Assembly: GCA_001899635.1 (NCBI GenBank)
Contig: MKVQ01000040.1
Location: 375,915-439,914 of the forward strand
Direction of reading: 5' to 3'
Origin: Myxococcales bacterium 68-20
GTDB taxonomy: Bacteria; Myxococcota_A; Polyangia; Polyangiales; Polyangiaceae
DNA: 64,000 nucleotides
Within the stretch, counting starts at the first letter, position 1. Every line of letters starts with the position of its first letter. The notes below the pieces were generated by a model. That model worked only from the letters and a program-made list of their open reading frames with translations, searched no databases and was not told the DNA's origin. Positions 1 through 10,150 of this stretch are shown here, piece after piece. Made by a program: the position numbers and the translations under genes.

Positions 1-83
1 GGACCGAACACCGGCTCGCTTCCGACGCATGCGTAGAGCACCGCGATGGAGGCGAAGAGGGAACCGCCAAGCCAAGCTTTCAT
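1..83 (-). CDS. Lipoprotein, N-terminal fragment (cut by window edge)
   Basis: Reading leftward from an ATG at 83, the first 27 codons form a clean type II signal peptide: short Lys-containing n-region (MKAW), hydrophobic core, then a lipobox ending LYAC at about residue 19, followed by VGSEP. The rest lies outside the window, so the function cannot be read. No strong Shine-Dalgarno is visible upstream. The signal-peptide pattern is the only evidence. It is typical of the exported lipoproteins elsewhere in this window. Confidence 0.5.
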   Translation of the reverse strand, partial: MKAWLGGSLFASIAVLYACVGSEPVFG

Positions 84-174
84 GCGGCGAGAATAGCCGA
101 TGCGCGACGCCGCGCCCCGTACCGGAAGAGTCGCTCGCGACCGAGATCGTCCTTTACAACGAGAGCTCCACCCC

Positions 175-375
175 CCTACAGACAAGCGAGTCTGGGCGAG
201 CGTCGAGAAGTCGGCGCGGTCGGTGATCCGCGACGCGTTCGCAGAGGCCCTGCGGCGCGACCCCGAAAAGACTCGCCGATGGGTCGTTCGGGTCGACGGC
301 AAGCCCAAGCAGCTTGGCGCCGTGAAGGGCCGAGGCGCGACGCGCGGGCGTCAAGGTCAGGATCGCGGCGCGCAA
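175..375 (+). pseudogene. Decayed ISKra4-type transposase fragment
   Basis: From 181 the reading frame gives [12 protein letters not shown], then [18 protein letters not shown] and RVDGKPKQL. These match from memory the conserved block of ISKra4-family transposases (KRVWAS-x-EK, EA-x-RRDP, W-V-x-VDG-x-x-x-QL). An extra G in the run near 330 shifts the frame; in the next frame the family text resumes ([11 protein letters not shown]). It then loses similarity before the expected HVLEYLW block. Both ends are missing and no inverted repeats are obvious, so this is a dead remnant just upstream of gltX. The 84-592 interval holds nothing else I recognise. Confidence 0.6.
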
Positions 376-592
376 GGCTGTCCGTGCCGGTGCCGGGCAC
401 GGTGCCGCCCGAACGGCCTCGTCGTCCTCGCGCTTCAGCCTCGAGCGATGCAGATCGGGCTGTCCGCATACTTCGAGGGCTACGCCGTGCGCTGCGGCCT
501 GCCGGCGGAGCCCCGGCCTGGTCGATCTCGACCGGACGAATGGCTGGTCTCGACCAAAAGGGCGCGAGTTTGCTACTCGTGAACGCTCCACA

Positions 593-2038
593 ATGACGAA
601 GCCTCGGCTCAGGTTCGCGCCCTCTCCCACGGGTTATCTCCACATTGGCGGCGTTCGCACGGCGCTGTTCAACTGGCTGTGGGCCAGGAAGACGGGCGGC
701 ACGTTCGTCCTCCGCATCGAGGACACCGATCTCGAGCGCTCCACGGAGGAGAGCCGCGAGATCATCCTCGACAGCCTCCGCTGGCTCGGTCTCTCGTGGG
801 ACGAGGGGCCGGGGGTCGGCGGCCCGCACGGGCCGTACATGCAGACCGAGCGTCTCGCGCTCTACAAGGAGTACGCCGAGAAGCTGATCGCGAGCGGTCA
901 CGCCTTCCGTTGCTATTGCACGAAGGAGGAGCTCGACGCGCAGCGCGAGGCCCTGAAGAAGCAGGACCCGAAGGCGCAGTTCAAGTACCCGGGTACGTGC
1001 CGCGATCGGACCGATCAGCCCGACAAGAAGAACGTGATCCGCTTCAAGGCTCCGCGCGAGGGAGCGGTCACGTACGTCGACAAGGTCTTCGGCGAGATCA
1101 CGACGCCGAACGTCGAGAACCAGGACTTCGTCATCATGCGGTCCGACGGGGTCCCGCTCTACAACTTCGGCGCCGTCGTCGACGACGTCACGATGGGGAT
1201 CACGCTCGTCGCGCGCGGCCGTGATCACATGATCAACACGCCGCCGCAGATCCTGCTCTACCAGGCGCTCGGCGCGCCGGTGCCCGAGTTCGCGCATCTG
1301 CCGATGATGCTCGCGGCGAACGGCGAGAAGCTCTCGAAGCGTCACGGCGCCGTCAGCGTCACCGACTATCGCGACAAGGGCTACGCGCCCGCGGCCGTCC
1401 TCAACTACCTCGCGCGCTTCGGCTGGTCGTTCGGCGATCAGGAGGTCTTCTCGCGCGACGAGCTCGTGCAGGCGTTCTCGTGGGAGAACTGCGGCCGCGG
1501 CGACGGCAAGTTCGACGAGAAGAAGTTCATCTCGATCAACCACGAGCACCTGAAGACCGAGCGGCTCGTCCCGGCCGGCGAGTACGCCGAGCGCGTCCTG
1601 CCGTTCCTCGCTCAGCGAGGGATCGAAGGCGTGACGAAGGAGGCGGTCCTCGCCGCCCTCTACACCGTGCGCGAGCGCGCCCGCACGTACGTCGAGGCCG
1701 CCGACATGCTCGACTACTTCTTCCGCGACACGCCCGTGATGGACGAGAAGGCGCAGAAGAAGTTCCTCGTGAAGGACGCCGCCGCGCGGCTTCGCGGCTT
1801 CCGCGATGCGCTCGCCGGGGCGGCCGAGTGGACCGAGGCTACGCTCGAGGCGGCGGCCAACGCGCACCTCGAGGCGGCGGGCCTCCAGATCAAGGACGTT
1901 GCTCAGCCGGCGCGCGTCGCGCTCACCGGGCGGAGCGCGAGCCCGGGGCTCTACCAGGTGCTCTTCGTGCTCGGGCGTGACGCGTCCCTCGCGCGCCTGT
2001 CCCGCGGCGCCGAGCTTGCGGACGCGAGCGCGAGCTGA
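593..2038 (+). CDS. gltX: Glutamyl-tRNA synthetase
   Basis: Charges tRNA-Glu with glutamate in the cytoplasm. The 481-residue product has the class I HIGH motif as PSPTGYLHIGG (residues 10-20) and the KMSKS motif as KLSKRHGA (about residue 246), followed by a C-terminal anticodon-binding half ending in the typical RxALTGRxxSPGL region. Length and order are normal for a discriminating or non-discriminating GluRS; which one cannot be decided by eye. The ATG at 593 directly precedes the conserved start KPRLRFAPSPTG. The next gene starts two bases after the stop, so the two are probably co-transcribed. The window also holds a short paralogue, gluQ, near 61.4 kb. Confidence 0.97.
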   Translation: MTKPRLRFAPSPTGYLHIGGVRTALFNWLWARKTGGTFVLRIEDTDLERSTEESREIILDSLRWLGLSWDEGPGVGGPHGPYMQTERLALYKEYAEKLIASGHAFRCYCTKEELDAQREALKKQDPKAQFKYPGTCRDRTDQPDKKNVIRFKAPREGAVTYVDKVFGEITTPNVENQDFVIMRSDGVPLYNFGAVVDDVTMGITLVARGRDHMINTPPQILLYQALGAPVPEFAHLPMMLAANGEKLSKRHGAVSVTDYRDKGYAPAAVLNYLARFGWSFGDQEVFSRDELVQAFSWENCGRGDGKFDEKKFISINHEHLKTERLVPAGEYAERVLPFLAQRGIEGVTKEAVLAALYTVRERARTYVEAADMLDYFFRDTPVMDEKAQKKFLVKDAAARLRGFRDALAGAAEWTEATLEAAANAHLEAAGLQIKDVAQPARVALTGRSASPGLYQVLFVLGRDASLARLSRGAELADASAS

Positions 2039-2040
2039 GC

Positions 2041-3165
2041 GTGCTGAACCTGCTGGGGCCCGGAAGGCTCCCGTCGGCGAAGGAGCTGACGGGCCTCGCG
2101 GCGTTCGTCGAGGACTACAAGCCGCTGCTGCCGATCCCGGCGCTCGCGGGGATCCTCCTCCTCGTCTGGCTCTTCTTCCGCGACACGTGGCGTGAGCTCG
2201 ACGAGGAGTCGCTCCGCCTTCGCGCCGAGGTCCACGCGAAGGGGCGGATGGATCACCGGCCGTTCATCGCGCTGGTCCTCGTCTCGATCATCCTGACGAT
2301 GCAGGAGTATTACGGCGGTCGTCAGTACTTCGAGACGACGATCTCGCCGCTCCTCACCAGCCTCGCCGCGAAGCATCCCGGGATGCAGCTCACCAAGTAC
2401 GAGGACCTCTACGGGTTCGCGTGGTGGGCCGGGACGCGTGTCTTCGGCTATGTGCTGCCGTTCCCGCTGTGGAAGCTCTTCTTCCCCAAGGACAGCCTCC
2501 TCGACCTCGGTCTCCGCACGAAGGGCTTCTTCGATCACGCGTGGATCTACGGACTGTTCCTCGCGTTCGTCGTGCCCGCGATGCTCGTCGTCGCGAAGAG
2601 CCCGGACTTCGGCACCTACTATCCGTTCTACAAGCTGTCGACGCGGAGCTGGTTCGACTTCCTCGTGTGGGAAGCGATGTACTTCGCCCAGTTCTTCGCG
2701 CTGGAGGTGTTCTTCCGCGGCTTCTGGCTCGGCTCGCTCCGGCGCAGCTTCGGCTCGGGGGCGATCTTCGTGATGGCCGTGCCGTACTGCATGATTCACT
2801 ACGGCAAGCCGTACCTCGAGGCGTGCGGCGCGATCGTCGCGGGGATCGCGCTTGGCTCGCTCTCGATGAAGACGAAGAGCATCTACCAGGGCTTCCTGGT
2901 CCACATCACGGTGGCCGCCCTGATGGACTGGCTCGCGCTTCGCCATCGGAAGGCGACGCCGCTCCACCTCTGGGCGTCGGACGCTTCGGTGGGCGCAGAG
3001 GCATGGATCCTCGAAGAAGAGAAGCGCGAGGCGCTCGCCCAGACGGTCGAGCGCGTCGGTGCGATCGTCTTCGCCGTCCTCTTCCTCTTCATGATTGTGA
3101 TGATCATCCGCAGCCGTCGTCGCCGCGGCGAGCGGTTCTGGACGCTCGCGCCGAAGAAGAGCTGA
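2041..3165 (+). CDS. CPBP-family intramembrane metalloprotease-like protein
   Basis: A multi-pass membrane protein of 374 residues (GTG start two bases after gltX). The C-terminal half carries the CPBP/Abi signature: LEVFFRGF (E-x-x-x-R motif, although the usual first Glu of the EE pair is Leu here), then a membrane segment ending MIHYGKPYLE (conserved His), then GFLVHITVAALMDW (second His). Family members are membrane-embedded metalloproteases that process lipoproteins, prenylated proteins or bacteriocins; the substrate here is unknown. The N-terminal third, with charged segments after the first helix, is not part of the domain. The loss of one Glu raises some doubt about catalysis. Confidence 0.75.
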   Translation: MLNLLGPGRLPSAKELTGLAAFVEDYKPLLPIPALAGILLLVWLFFRDTWRELDEESLRLRAEVHAKGRMDHRPFIALVLVSIILTMQEYYGGRQYFETTISPLLTSLAAKHPGMQLTKYEDLYGFAWWAGTRVFGYVLPFPLWKLFFPKDSLLDLGLRTKGFFDHAWIYGLFLAFVVPAMLVVAKSPDFGTYYPFYKLSTRSWFDFLVWEAMYFAQFFALEVFFRGFWLGSLRRSFGSGAIFVMAVPYCMIHYGKPYLEACGAIVAGIALGSLSMKTKSIYQGFLVHITVAALMDWLALRHRKATPLHLWASDASVGAEAWILEEEKREALAQTVERVGAIVFAVLFLFMIVMIIRSRRRRGERFWTLAPKKS

Positions 3166-3201
3166 ACGGCGGCGTTCGACCTCCGCGAGATCGACGTGAC
3201 G

Positions 3202-3705
3202 TCAGGCCGAGGGGGGCGCGTCGGCGGCGCCTGCGAGCGCTGCGAGCGCGTGCGCGATCGCCTGTGCCCGCATGCGATGCCGGGGCCGCTTCGAGTAGAT
3301 CCGCTCGAGCGTGCGGAGGCCGGCGAGCGCGGCCTCACGGCCCTCGCCCTCCCACGCGTGGGCGGCGAGGTGACGCCACATGAGGCGCTCGAGGGCGCCC
3401 GGGCGACGCGCGAGCCCGGCCGCCGTGCGCTCGACGATCCGCGCCGAGCGTGGATCCGATCGCAGGGCGCGCAGGTAGTAGCCGACGGCGCGGTTCGTTC
3501 GGCCGAGCGCGGCGCACGCGTCGGCGGCGTCGGCGAGCGCGACCGCTCGCGTTGCGTCGTCCTTCGACGCCTCGATTCGCTTCGTCGCGACCGCGAGCGC
3601 CGCGGCTCGCTCGCGCGCCCGCGGGGTCACCGCCGGCCGCATCCGGAAGACGAGGAAGGCCGCGAAGACAACGGCCGACACGAGTAGCGGGATCTGCCAG
3701 TCCAT
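3202..3705 (-). CDS. Small membrane-anchored TPR-like protein
   Basis: 167 residues. The start at 3705 gives MDWQIPLLVSAVVFAAFLVF, a single N-terminal membrane helix. A longer frame runs back to 3954, but that extension reads across the divergent promoter region and is Arg-rich noise. The rest is helical: pairs of helices around residues 50-90 (ADAADACAALGRTNRAVGYY) look like a tetratricopeptide repeat. It ends 36 bp from the convergent CPBP gene. No function can be assigned; a scaffold or assembly role is the usual guess for anchored TPR proteins. Confidence 0.65.
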   Translation of the reverse strand: MDWQIPLLVSAVVFAAFLVFRMRPAVTPRARERAAALAVATKRIEASKDDATRAVALADAADACAALGRTNRAVGYYLRALRSDPRSARIVERTAAGLARRPGALERLMWRHLAAHAWEGEGREAALAGLRTLERIYSKRPRHRMRAQAIAHALAALAGAADAPPSA

Positions 3706-3835
3706 GGCGCGGCGGGCGGGCGTGGGGCGTGGGGGGCGGGCGCGGAGAAAAGCGAGAGCGACTCTAGCCGGAATAAGGGCGGACGCCCCGCGGTAAGTTG
3801 CGTGACGGGTGCGGATGCGGCACGATCGCGAGACG

Positions 3836-4567
<732 letters not shown>

Positions 4568-4653
4568 GCCGATCGCGACCTGGTTGCCGGCCGGTCTCCA
4601 TCGCTTCATCGCTGGCCGCGCATCGCGACGCGAGACCGGCGGCGCGATGTTCG

Positions 4654-5607
4654 TCAATACACGTCGGGGACGTACATGCCCTCCGGAATGGTCGCGCGCG
4701 AGTAGTCGGGATGGTGCACGCGCGCAGGTAGCACGATCGATTCGCGAGGAACGTCCGCGTACGGGAAGCACGAGAGCAAGTGCGCGATGCAGTTGAGGCG
4801 CGCGCGCTTCTTGTCGTCGCCTTCGACGATCCACCATGGGGCTTCCGGGATGTTCGTCCGCGCGAGCATCTCCTCCTTCGCCTTCGTGTACTGCTCCCAG
4901 CGCCGTCGCGACTCGAGGTCCATCGGGCTCAACTTCCACTGCTTGAGCGGATCGCGGATCCGCATCGTGAATCGAAGGTGCTGCTCGTCGTCGCTGATCG
5001 AGAACCAGTACTTCACGAGGGTGATCCCCGAGCGGACGAGCATCTTTTCGAGCTCGGGGACGGTGCGGAAGAACTCTTCGACCTCCGCTTCGGTGCAGAA
5101 GCCCATCACGCGCTCGACGCCCGCGCGGTTGTACCAGCTGCGATCGAACAGGACGATCTCGCCGGCCGCGGGGAGGTGCGTGACGTAGCGCTGGAAGTAC
5201 CATTGCGTTCGTTCGCGCTCGCTCGGCGCGGGAAGCGCGGCCACACGGCAAACGCGCGGGTTGAGCCGCTGGGTGATGCGTTTGATCACGCCGCCTTTTC
5301 CTGCCGCGTCACGGCCCTCGAAGATCACGACGACCTTGCGCCTGTTCGCGACGATCCAATCCTGGAGCTTCACGAGCTCGGCCTGCAGTCGAAGCAGCTC
5401 GTGGAAGTACGTGCTGCGATCGAGCTCCGTCGTGGGGGGCCGACGTTCGGTCTCGTCGAGCAGCTTGGCGAGCCGCTCGTCGTCGATCTCCATCTCCAGC
5501 TCTTCGTCGAGGCTGTCCTGATGATCCTGTCGGAGCCGACGGCGGACCTCTTCTCGGGCTGCCGACCTCGAGCTCGTCTTCTTGGCCTCTGGCGATTGCT
5601 GCTTCAT
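4654..5607 (-). CDS. ppk2: Polyphosphate kinase 2 family protein
   Basis: PPK2 enzymes move phosphate between polyphosphate and nucleotides. The 317-residue product has the Walker A loop GRDAAGKGG (about 98-106), the Walker B/lid region FDRSWYNRAGVE (about 154-165), and the conserved tail WSISD-like, EQYTKAKEEML and WWIVEGDDKKRARLN. A charged N-terminal extension of about 60 residues (RRRLRQDHQDSLDEELE) precedes the core, as in many class I members. The ATG at 5607 is chosen; the frame is open to 5733 but that part lies in the divergent promoter region shared with pncB. GDP or ADP preference cannot be read by eye. Confidence 0.93.
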   Translation of the reverse strand: MKQQSPEAKKTSSRSAAREEVRRRLRQDHQDSLDEELEMEIDDERLAKLLDETERRPPTTELDRSTYFHELLRLQAELVKLQDWIVANRRKVVVIFEGRDAAGKGGVIKRITQRLNPRVCRVAALPAPSERERTQWYFQRYVTHLPAAGEIVLFDRSWYNRAGVERVMGFCTEAEVEEFFRTVPELEKMLVRSGITLVKYWFSISDDEQHLRFTMRIRDPLKQWKLSPMDLESRRRWEQYTKAKEEMLARTNIPEAPWWIVEGDDKKRARLNCIAHLLSCFPYADVPRESIVLPARVHHPDYSRATIPEGMYVPDVY

Positions 5608-5875
5608 TCTCGAACTTCGACGGGCCGCTCCCGATGGCGGGTTCAAGCAATTCCGGAACCGCACGCGCCCGGGGTACGCAAGAGGCCGCTTTCCGCGAGC
5701 CACCCCACCGCTACCCACCGCGATCGCAAGCATCCCTCGGGCCGCGCCGAAGACGACGTGCGTGGTACCGACGCCGCGGGCACCGCCGAGGCGATCATCC
5801 CGTGCCGGTCCGCCCAGATAAAGTCATTGACACTCTATTGGCGGGCCACATGTTGTTCGGCATAGGATCCCGCTG

Positions 5876-7318
5876 ATGTCGCTACCCACCCTCGGAATCG
5901 ACGCCTACCAGCTGACGACGCTGCTCACCCACGCGGATGAAGGCCGGCTCGATCACGAAGTGACGATGTCGTTCTTCTTCCGTCGGATGCCGCCGGGCCG
6001 GCGCTTCGTCCTCTTCTCGGGCCTCCGGCGCATCCTCGAGCATGCCGCGCAGATGTCGCTCGATCCGAACGAGCTCGCTGCGCTCGAGTCGCACTCCGCG
6101 ATCGGACCGGCGCTCCTCGCGCGTCCTGCCGTCGGCGAGCGTCTGAAGGCGCTGCGCGGGTTTCGCGGCTCGATCGACGCGATGGCCGAGGGCAGCGTGG
6201 CGTTCGCCGGTCCCGCCTCGCGCACCGACGGATCTCCGCTCGTGATCGGTGGCGCGCCGCTGTCGATCTACACGCCGCTCCTGCAGGTGAAGACCGACCT
6301 CCTCCGAGCGAAGCTGATCGAGACGCCGTGGCTCGGGTTCGTGAATCACATGTCGATGGTGGCGTCGAAGGCCGCGCGGGTCGTCTTCGCCGCGGGCAAT
6401 AAGAGCGTGATGGAGTTCGGCCAGCGCCGGACCCATCCGGCCGCGGCGCTCGACGCTGCCTGGGCCGCGTGGGTGGCGGGAGTGTCGGCGACGTCCAACG
6501 TCGCCGCGTTCGCGCGCTGGGGGATCACCACGACGGGGACGATGGACCACTTCGCGATCCAGGCGTCGGAGCGTCCGGGGGTCTCGCGTGCCGAGACCGA
6601 GCGCGGGTTCTTCGAGGCGTACGGGCGCACCTTCGACGGCTTCCCGACGACGATGCTCGTCGACACCTACGATACGGAGCGCGGCATCCGTCACGCGGTG
6701 GAATCCGCGTCGGCGCGCGGAACCAAGCTCGGCGCGATCCGGATCGACTCGAACGTCACTCCGGACTCGCTCTTCCGCGCACGCCAGCTGCTCACCGAGC
6801 TGGGATCGGCGGAGACCAAGATCTACGTCTCCGACGGCCTCGACGAGCACCGCGTCCTCGAGCTTCGCGAGCTCGCCGACGGGTTCGGGATCGGAGAGCA
6901 CATCGTCTGCTCGCCCGACGCTGCCATCGGCATCGGCGCCGTCGCGAAGCTGGTCACGAATGGCTACGGGGCGCTCACGATGAAGGTCGCGAAGGGCACC
7001 GGCAAGGCGACGCTTCCCGGTGAGCTCCAAGTGTGGCGCTTCTCGGACCACGACCTCGTGGCGCTCGCGAGCGAGCCTCCGCCGGGCGGTGGTGGTCGCC
7101 CGATGCTCGAGCCGGTCTGGCGTGGTGAGGCCCCGGTGAAGGAGACCGATGCGCGTGCCGACCTCGCCGCGGCGCGCGCTCACGCCAGCGAGGAGCTGGG
7201 GGCGCTGCCCGCGGAGCTGCGTCGGATCGACAAGGCCTCGACCCCTGCGTCCCGCAAGCTCGTTGCCTCCGACCAGCTCGTCGACGAGATCGAGCGCCTC
7301 GTCGGCGAGGCGTGCTAG
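5876..7318 (+). CDS. pncB: Nicotinate phosphoribosyltransferase
   Basis: Makes nicotinate mononucleotide from nicotinate and PRPP, the entry of the NAD salvage route. The 480-residue protein begins with the family's DAYQLTTL block (residues 10-17). It has the active-site region around VMEFGQRRTHP, the GTMDHFAIQA block (family GTxxH), and RIDSNVTPDSLFRAR in the phosphate-binding region. It is 42 bp upstream of nadE on the same strand, so the two form an NAD module. The 268-bp gap to the divergent ppk2 must hold the promoter; a TTGACA box lies at 5827-5832, but a convincing -10 is not seen. Confidence 0.94.
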   Translation: MSLPTLGIDAYQLTTLLTHADEGRLDHEVTMSFFFRRMPPGRRFVLFSGLRRILEHAAQMSLDPNELAALESHSAIGPALLARPAVGERLKALRGFRGSIDAMAEGSVAFAGPASRTDGSPLVIGGAPLSIYTPLLQVKTDLLRAKLIETPWLGFVNHMSMVASKAARVVFAAGNKSVMEFGQRRTHPAAALDAAWAAWVAGVSATSNVAAFARWGITTTGTMDHFAIQASERPGVSRAETERGFFEAYGRTFDGFPTTMLVDTYDTERGIRHAVESASARGTKLGAIRIDSNVTPDSLFRARQLLTELGSAETKIYVSDGLDEHRVLELRELADGFGIGEHIVCSPDAAIGIGAVAKLVTNGYGALTMKVAKGTGKATLPGELQVWRFSDHDLVALASEPPPGGGGRPMLEPVWRGEAPVKETDARADLAAARAHASEELGALPAELRRIDKASTPASRKLVASDQLVDEIERLVGEAC

Positions 7319-7360
7319 CACCCGATCCGGCTTCTCCTCTCGCCCCGGAAAACCGTTCCC

Positions 7361-9265
7361 ATGAGGCTCATCCGTATCGCAGTCGCGAGCGTGAACACCA
7401 CTGTCGGCGCCGTCCGCTCGAACGTCGACCGCGCCGTTGCGATCGCGAAGGACGCGGCGAAGGACGCGGCGACGATCGTCGCGTTTCCCGAGCAGCTGAT
7501 CGCCGGCTACTCGCCGGAGGACCTCGTCCAGTGGCGCGCGTTCGTCGATGCGCAGTGGGTCGAGCTCGAGCGCTTCGCCCGGGAGACGAAGGACCTCGCG
7601 TCCGTGTTCGCGCTCGGCCTCACGGTGTCGCGCGGGTCGCATCTCTACAACTCGGCGGCGCTCGTCCATCGCGGTCGGATCCTCGGGATTGTCCCGAAGG
7701 AGAAGCTCCCCACGTACAACGTCTTCTACGAGGCGCGCGTCTTCGCGCGTGGGACGCCCGGGCTCGTCGACGAGGTGAATGGCATCCCCTTCGGCGATCT
7801 CGTCTTCGATTTCGACTTCGGCGGCCTCGCCCTCGAGGTCTGTGAGGACCTCTGGTCCCCCGACGGACCGATGCGGCGGCGCTCGTATGCGGGCGCCGAG
7901 GTCATCGTGAACGTCTCCGCTTCGCCCTACCGCCTCGGCGTCGTCGCGACGCGTCGCGAGATGATCGCGACGCGTGCGGGCGACAACCAGTGCGTCGTCG
8001 CGTACGCGAACCTCGTCGGCGCGAACGACGGCCTCGTGTTCGACGGTGGCGGTTACGTCGCGCAGAACGGCCGTCTCGTCCTCGATCAGCCGCGGTACCG
8101 GGAGGGATTCGGTGCGGTGAACGTCGATCTCGATCGAACGCGCCGCCTGCGGAACGAGAACACGACCTGGCGCGCGGATCAGGAGACGTTTGCCGCTACG
8201 AGCCCCGGCATCCGGCGCGTGAAGGTCGACTCGGAGACGACCGGTCGCGACGGCCTCACGTATCCCGTCCCGGCGAACCGAAGCTTCTTCCTCCCGGGCC
8301 CGGGTCCGACGACGACGCCCCGCGAGGACTTCTGCGAGGACCTCCTCGACGCGCTCGCCCTCGGCATCGGGGACTACTTCGAGAAGGTCGGCGCGTTCAA
8401 GACGATCGGCGTTGCGCTCTCGGGTGGCCGCGACAGCTTGCTCTGCCTCTACATCGCGCGGCGCTGGATCAGCCGTCGCTTCGGTCATCTCGGTGCCGAT
8501 GCCGAGAGGGCGAAGGCTCGCGAGATCCTCCGCGCGTTCTTCATGCCGTCGCGCTACTCGTCGAAGGAGACACACGCCGCTGCCGAGCAGGCCGCGACGG
8601 ACCTCGACGTGCCGTTTGCGGTCATCCCGATCGACGATGCGTTCGAGTCGGAGCTCCAGGCGGTGGAGAAGATGCTCCAGCCCGGCGAGACGCTCGGGTC
8701 GATGGCGCGTCAGAACGTCCAGGCCCGCATCCGCGCGGAGCGCATGTGGACGTGGACGAACTCGGCGAGCGGGCTCTTCCTCCAGACGAGCAACATGAGC
8801 GAGAAGGCGGTCGGCTACACGACGATCGGCGGCGACATGGAAGGCGCGCTGAGCGTGATCGCGAACGTGCCGAAGACCGTCGTGAACTACCTCCTCGACT
8901 ACATCATCGAGAAGACGAACATGCCCGGCTTCGTCCTCACCCTGAAGAAGCCCGCCTCCGCGGAGCTCGCGGAAGACCAGGAGGACGAGAAGGATCTGAT
9001 GCCGTTCCCGGTGCTCGACGCCTGCTTCGCCCTCTACGCAGGCGAGAAGATGTCGCCCGGCGAGGTCCGCGACGTCCTCGTCACGATGTTCCCGGAGCAC
9101 GACGCGGCGAAGGTCGACGCATGGACGTCGCGGTTTGCGCGGCTCTTCACGCAGTCGATCTACAAGTGGGTGCAGACGCCACTCTGCCTCCACGTCGGCA
9201 ACCTCGATCTCGATCGCGAGCGCGCGCTCCAGCTCCCCGTGGTGCAGCGCACCGAGTGGGGCTAG
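7361..9265 (+). CDS. nadE: Glutamine-dependent NAD+ synthetase
   Basis: Last step of NAD synthesis: amidates nicotinate adenine dinucleotide with ammonia from glutamine. Two domains are visible in 634 residues. The N-terminal nitrilase-type glutaminase has its catalytic triad in FPEQLIAGYSPEDL (Glu), PKEKLPTYNVF (Lys, about 112) and LEVCEDLWSPDG (Cys about 161). The C-terminal synthetase has the PP-loop ALSGGRDSLLCL (about 353) and the substrate-binding stretch TSNMSEKAVGYTTIGGDMEG. This is the long form that does not need free ammonia. It lies downstream of pncB in one unit. Confidence 0.95.
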   Translation: MRLIRIAVASVNTTVGAVRSNVDRAVAIAKDAAKDAATIVAFPEQLIAGYSPEDLVQWRAFVDAQWVELERFARETKDLASVFALGLTVSRGSHLYNSAALVHRGRILGIVPKEKLPTYNVFYEARVFARGTPGLVDEVNGIPFGDLVFDFDFGGLALEVCEDLWSPDGPMRRRSYAGAEVIVNVSASPYRLGVVATRREMIATRAGDNQCVVAYANLVGANDGLVFDGGGYVAQNGRLVLDQPRYREGFGAVNVDLDRTRRLRNENTTWRADQETFAATSPGIRRVKVDSETTGRDGLTYPVPANRSFFLPGPGPTTTPREDFCEDLLDALALGIGDYFEKVGAFKTIGVALSGGRDSLLCLYIARRWISRRFGHLGADAERAKAREILRAFFMPSRYSSKETHAAAEQAATDLDVPFAVIPIDDAFESELQAVEKMLQPGETLGSMARQNVQARIRAERMWTWTNSASGLFLQTSNMSEKAVGYTTIGGDMEGALSVIANVPKTVVNYLLDYIIEKTNMPGFVLTLKKPASAELAEDQEDEKDLMPFPVLDACFALYAGEKMSPGEVRDVLVTMFPEHDAAKVDAWTSRFARLFTQSIYKWVQTPLCLHVGNLDLDRERALQLPVVQRTEWG

Positions 9266-9331
9266 AGCGGCGCTAGCGCGGCTAGAGCACGGTCTTCGCC
9301 CGCCGCTCATCGAGGTGCTACGCTCGAGCTC

Positions 9332-10117
9332 GTGTGGCTCCGGCGCATCTTCCTGCTGTCGATGGCGAGCGTGGCCTTCGCGTGCGGGCTCGACGTCGTG
9401 GGGACGGTCGTGGACCCAGGTGCTCCGGCGACTCCAGACTCGCTCGAGCCGCCGAACACACCGGACGCGACCGTCGACGACGCTCCGCCGACGGGACCCG
9501 ACGCGGAGATCGATGCAGGGAGCGATGCGGTGGTCGACGCGCCTCCGCAGACCTTCCTCTCGTTGACGACGACGACGCCTCCGGCGGATCTCGATCTCGA
9601 CGTCGAGGGTGTGCTGGGATGGGCGCACTGGGGGCTCGACGCGAACAAGGACGCCTTCAACCAGCGCGTCGGCTTCGTCGGTGCGATCCCGACCTTCCAG
9701 CTGACGGTCCAGTCGGGAGGGATCAACCTGCGGACGTTCCAGGACAATCGCACGACGATCCGCTGGGCGCAGGGGACGCCGACCCAGAGCACGACGGGGA
9801 CGAAGCACGGGGTCTATTCGAAGGACAACCGCCCCACCTTCACGCTCAGGGTTCCGGTCACGAGCGCCACGAACGAGCTCGTGGTCTACGCGAGCCTGTT
9901 CAAGGCTGCTGCGAGCTTCAGCGTGTCGCTCGGCGAAGGCGACGACGCGCCTACCAAGACCGCGACGTTTGACGAGGACGGCGACAACCTCGACCTCCGC
10001 TTCGCCATCGGGCATCACGTCGAGAAGGACACGATGCTCGTCGTCCGGTGGTCGCTCGACCAGAAGCACGACCAGGGCAACTCGAACGTCACGCTGATCG
10101 CGGCCACGCTTCGCTGA
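9332..10117 (+). CDS. Predicted lipoprotein of unknown function
   Basis: A GTG start gives a short lipoprotein signal (WLRRIFLLS, lipobox VAFAC, Cys at about residue 18). An Asp/Pro/Thr-rich linker to about residue 75 follows (PDATVDDAPPTGPD), the usual look of exported proteins in this window. The remaining 185 residues are beta-rich without a domain I recognise (FLSLTTTTPPADLDLDVEG at the start). It stands alone, 66 bp after nadE and convergent with the HTTM gene. A downstream ATG would destroy the signal peptide, which supports the GTG. Confidence 0.75.
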   Translation: MWLRRIFLLSMASVAFACGLDVVGTVVDPGAPATPDSLEPPNTPDATVDDAPPTGPDAEIDAGSDAVVDAPPQTFLSLTTTTPPADLDLDVEGVLGWAHWGLDANKDAFNQRVGFVGAIPTFQLTVQSGGINLRTFQDNRTTIRWAQGTPTQSTTGTKHGVYSKDNRPTFTLRVPVTSATNELVVYASLFKAAASFSVSLGEGDDAPTKTATFDEDGDNLDLRFAIGHHVEKDTMLVVRWSLDQKHDQGNSNVTLIAATLR

Positions 10118-10150
10118 TGGACGCGGTGAGCAGCGCCTCGACGGAGCTCG

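Noticed and set aside
5882-10069. A 1395-codon open frame on the minus strand
   Set aside because: It lies antisense to pncB, nadE and a lipoprotein gene, all with clear motifs. The translation is Arg/Asp/Leu/Val noise of the type produced by high-GC antisense frames.
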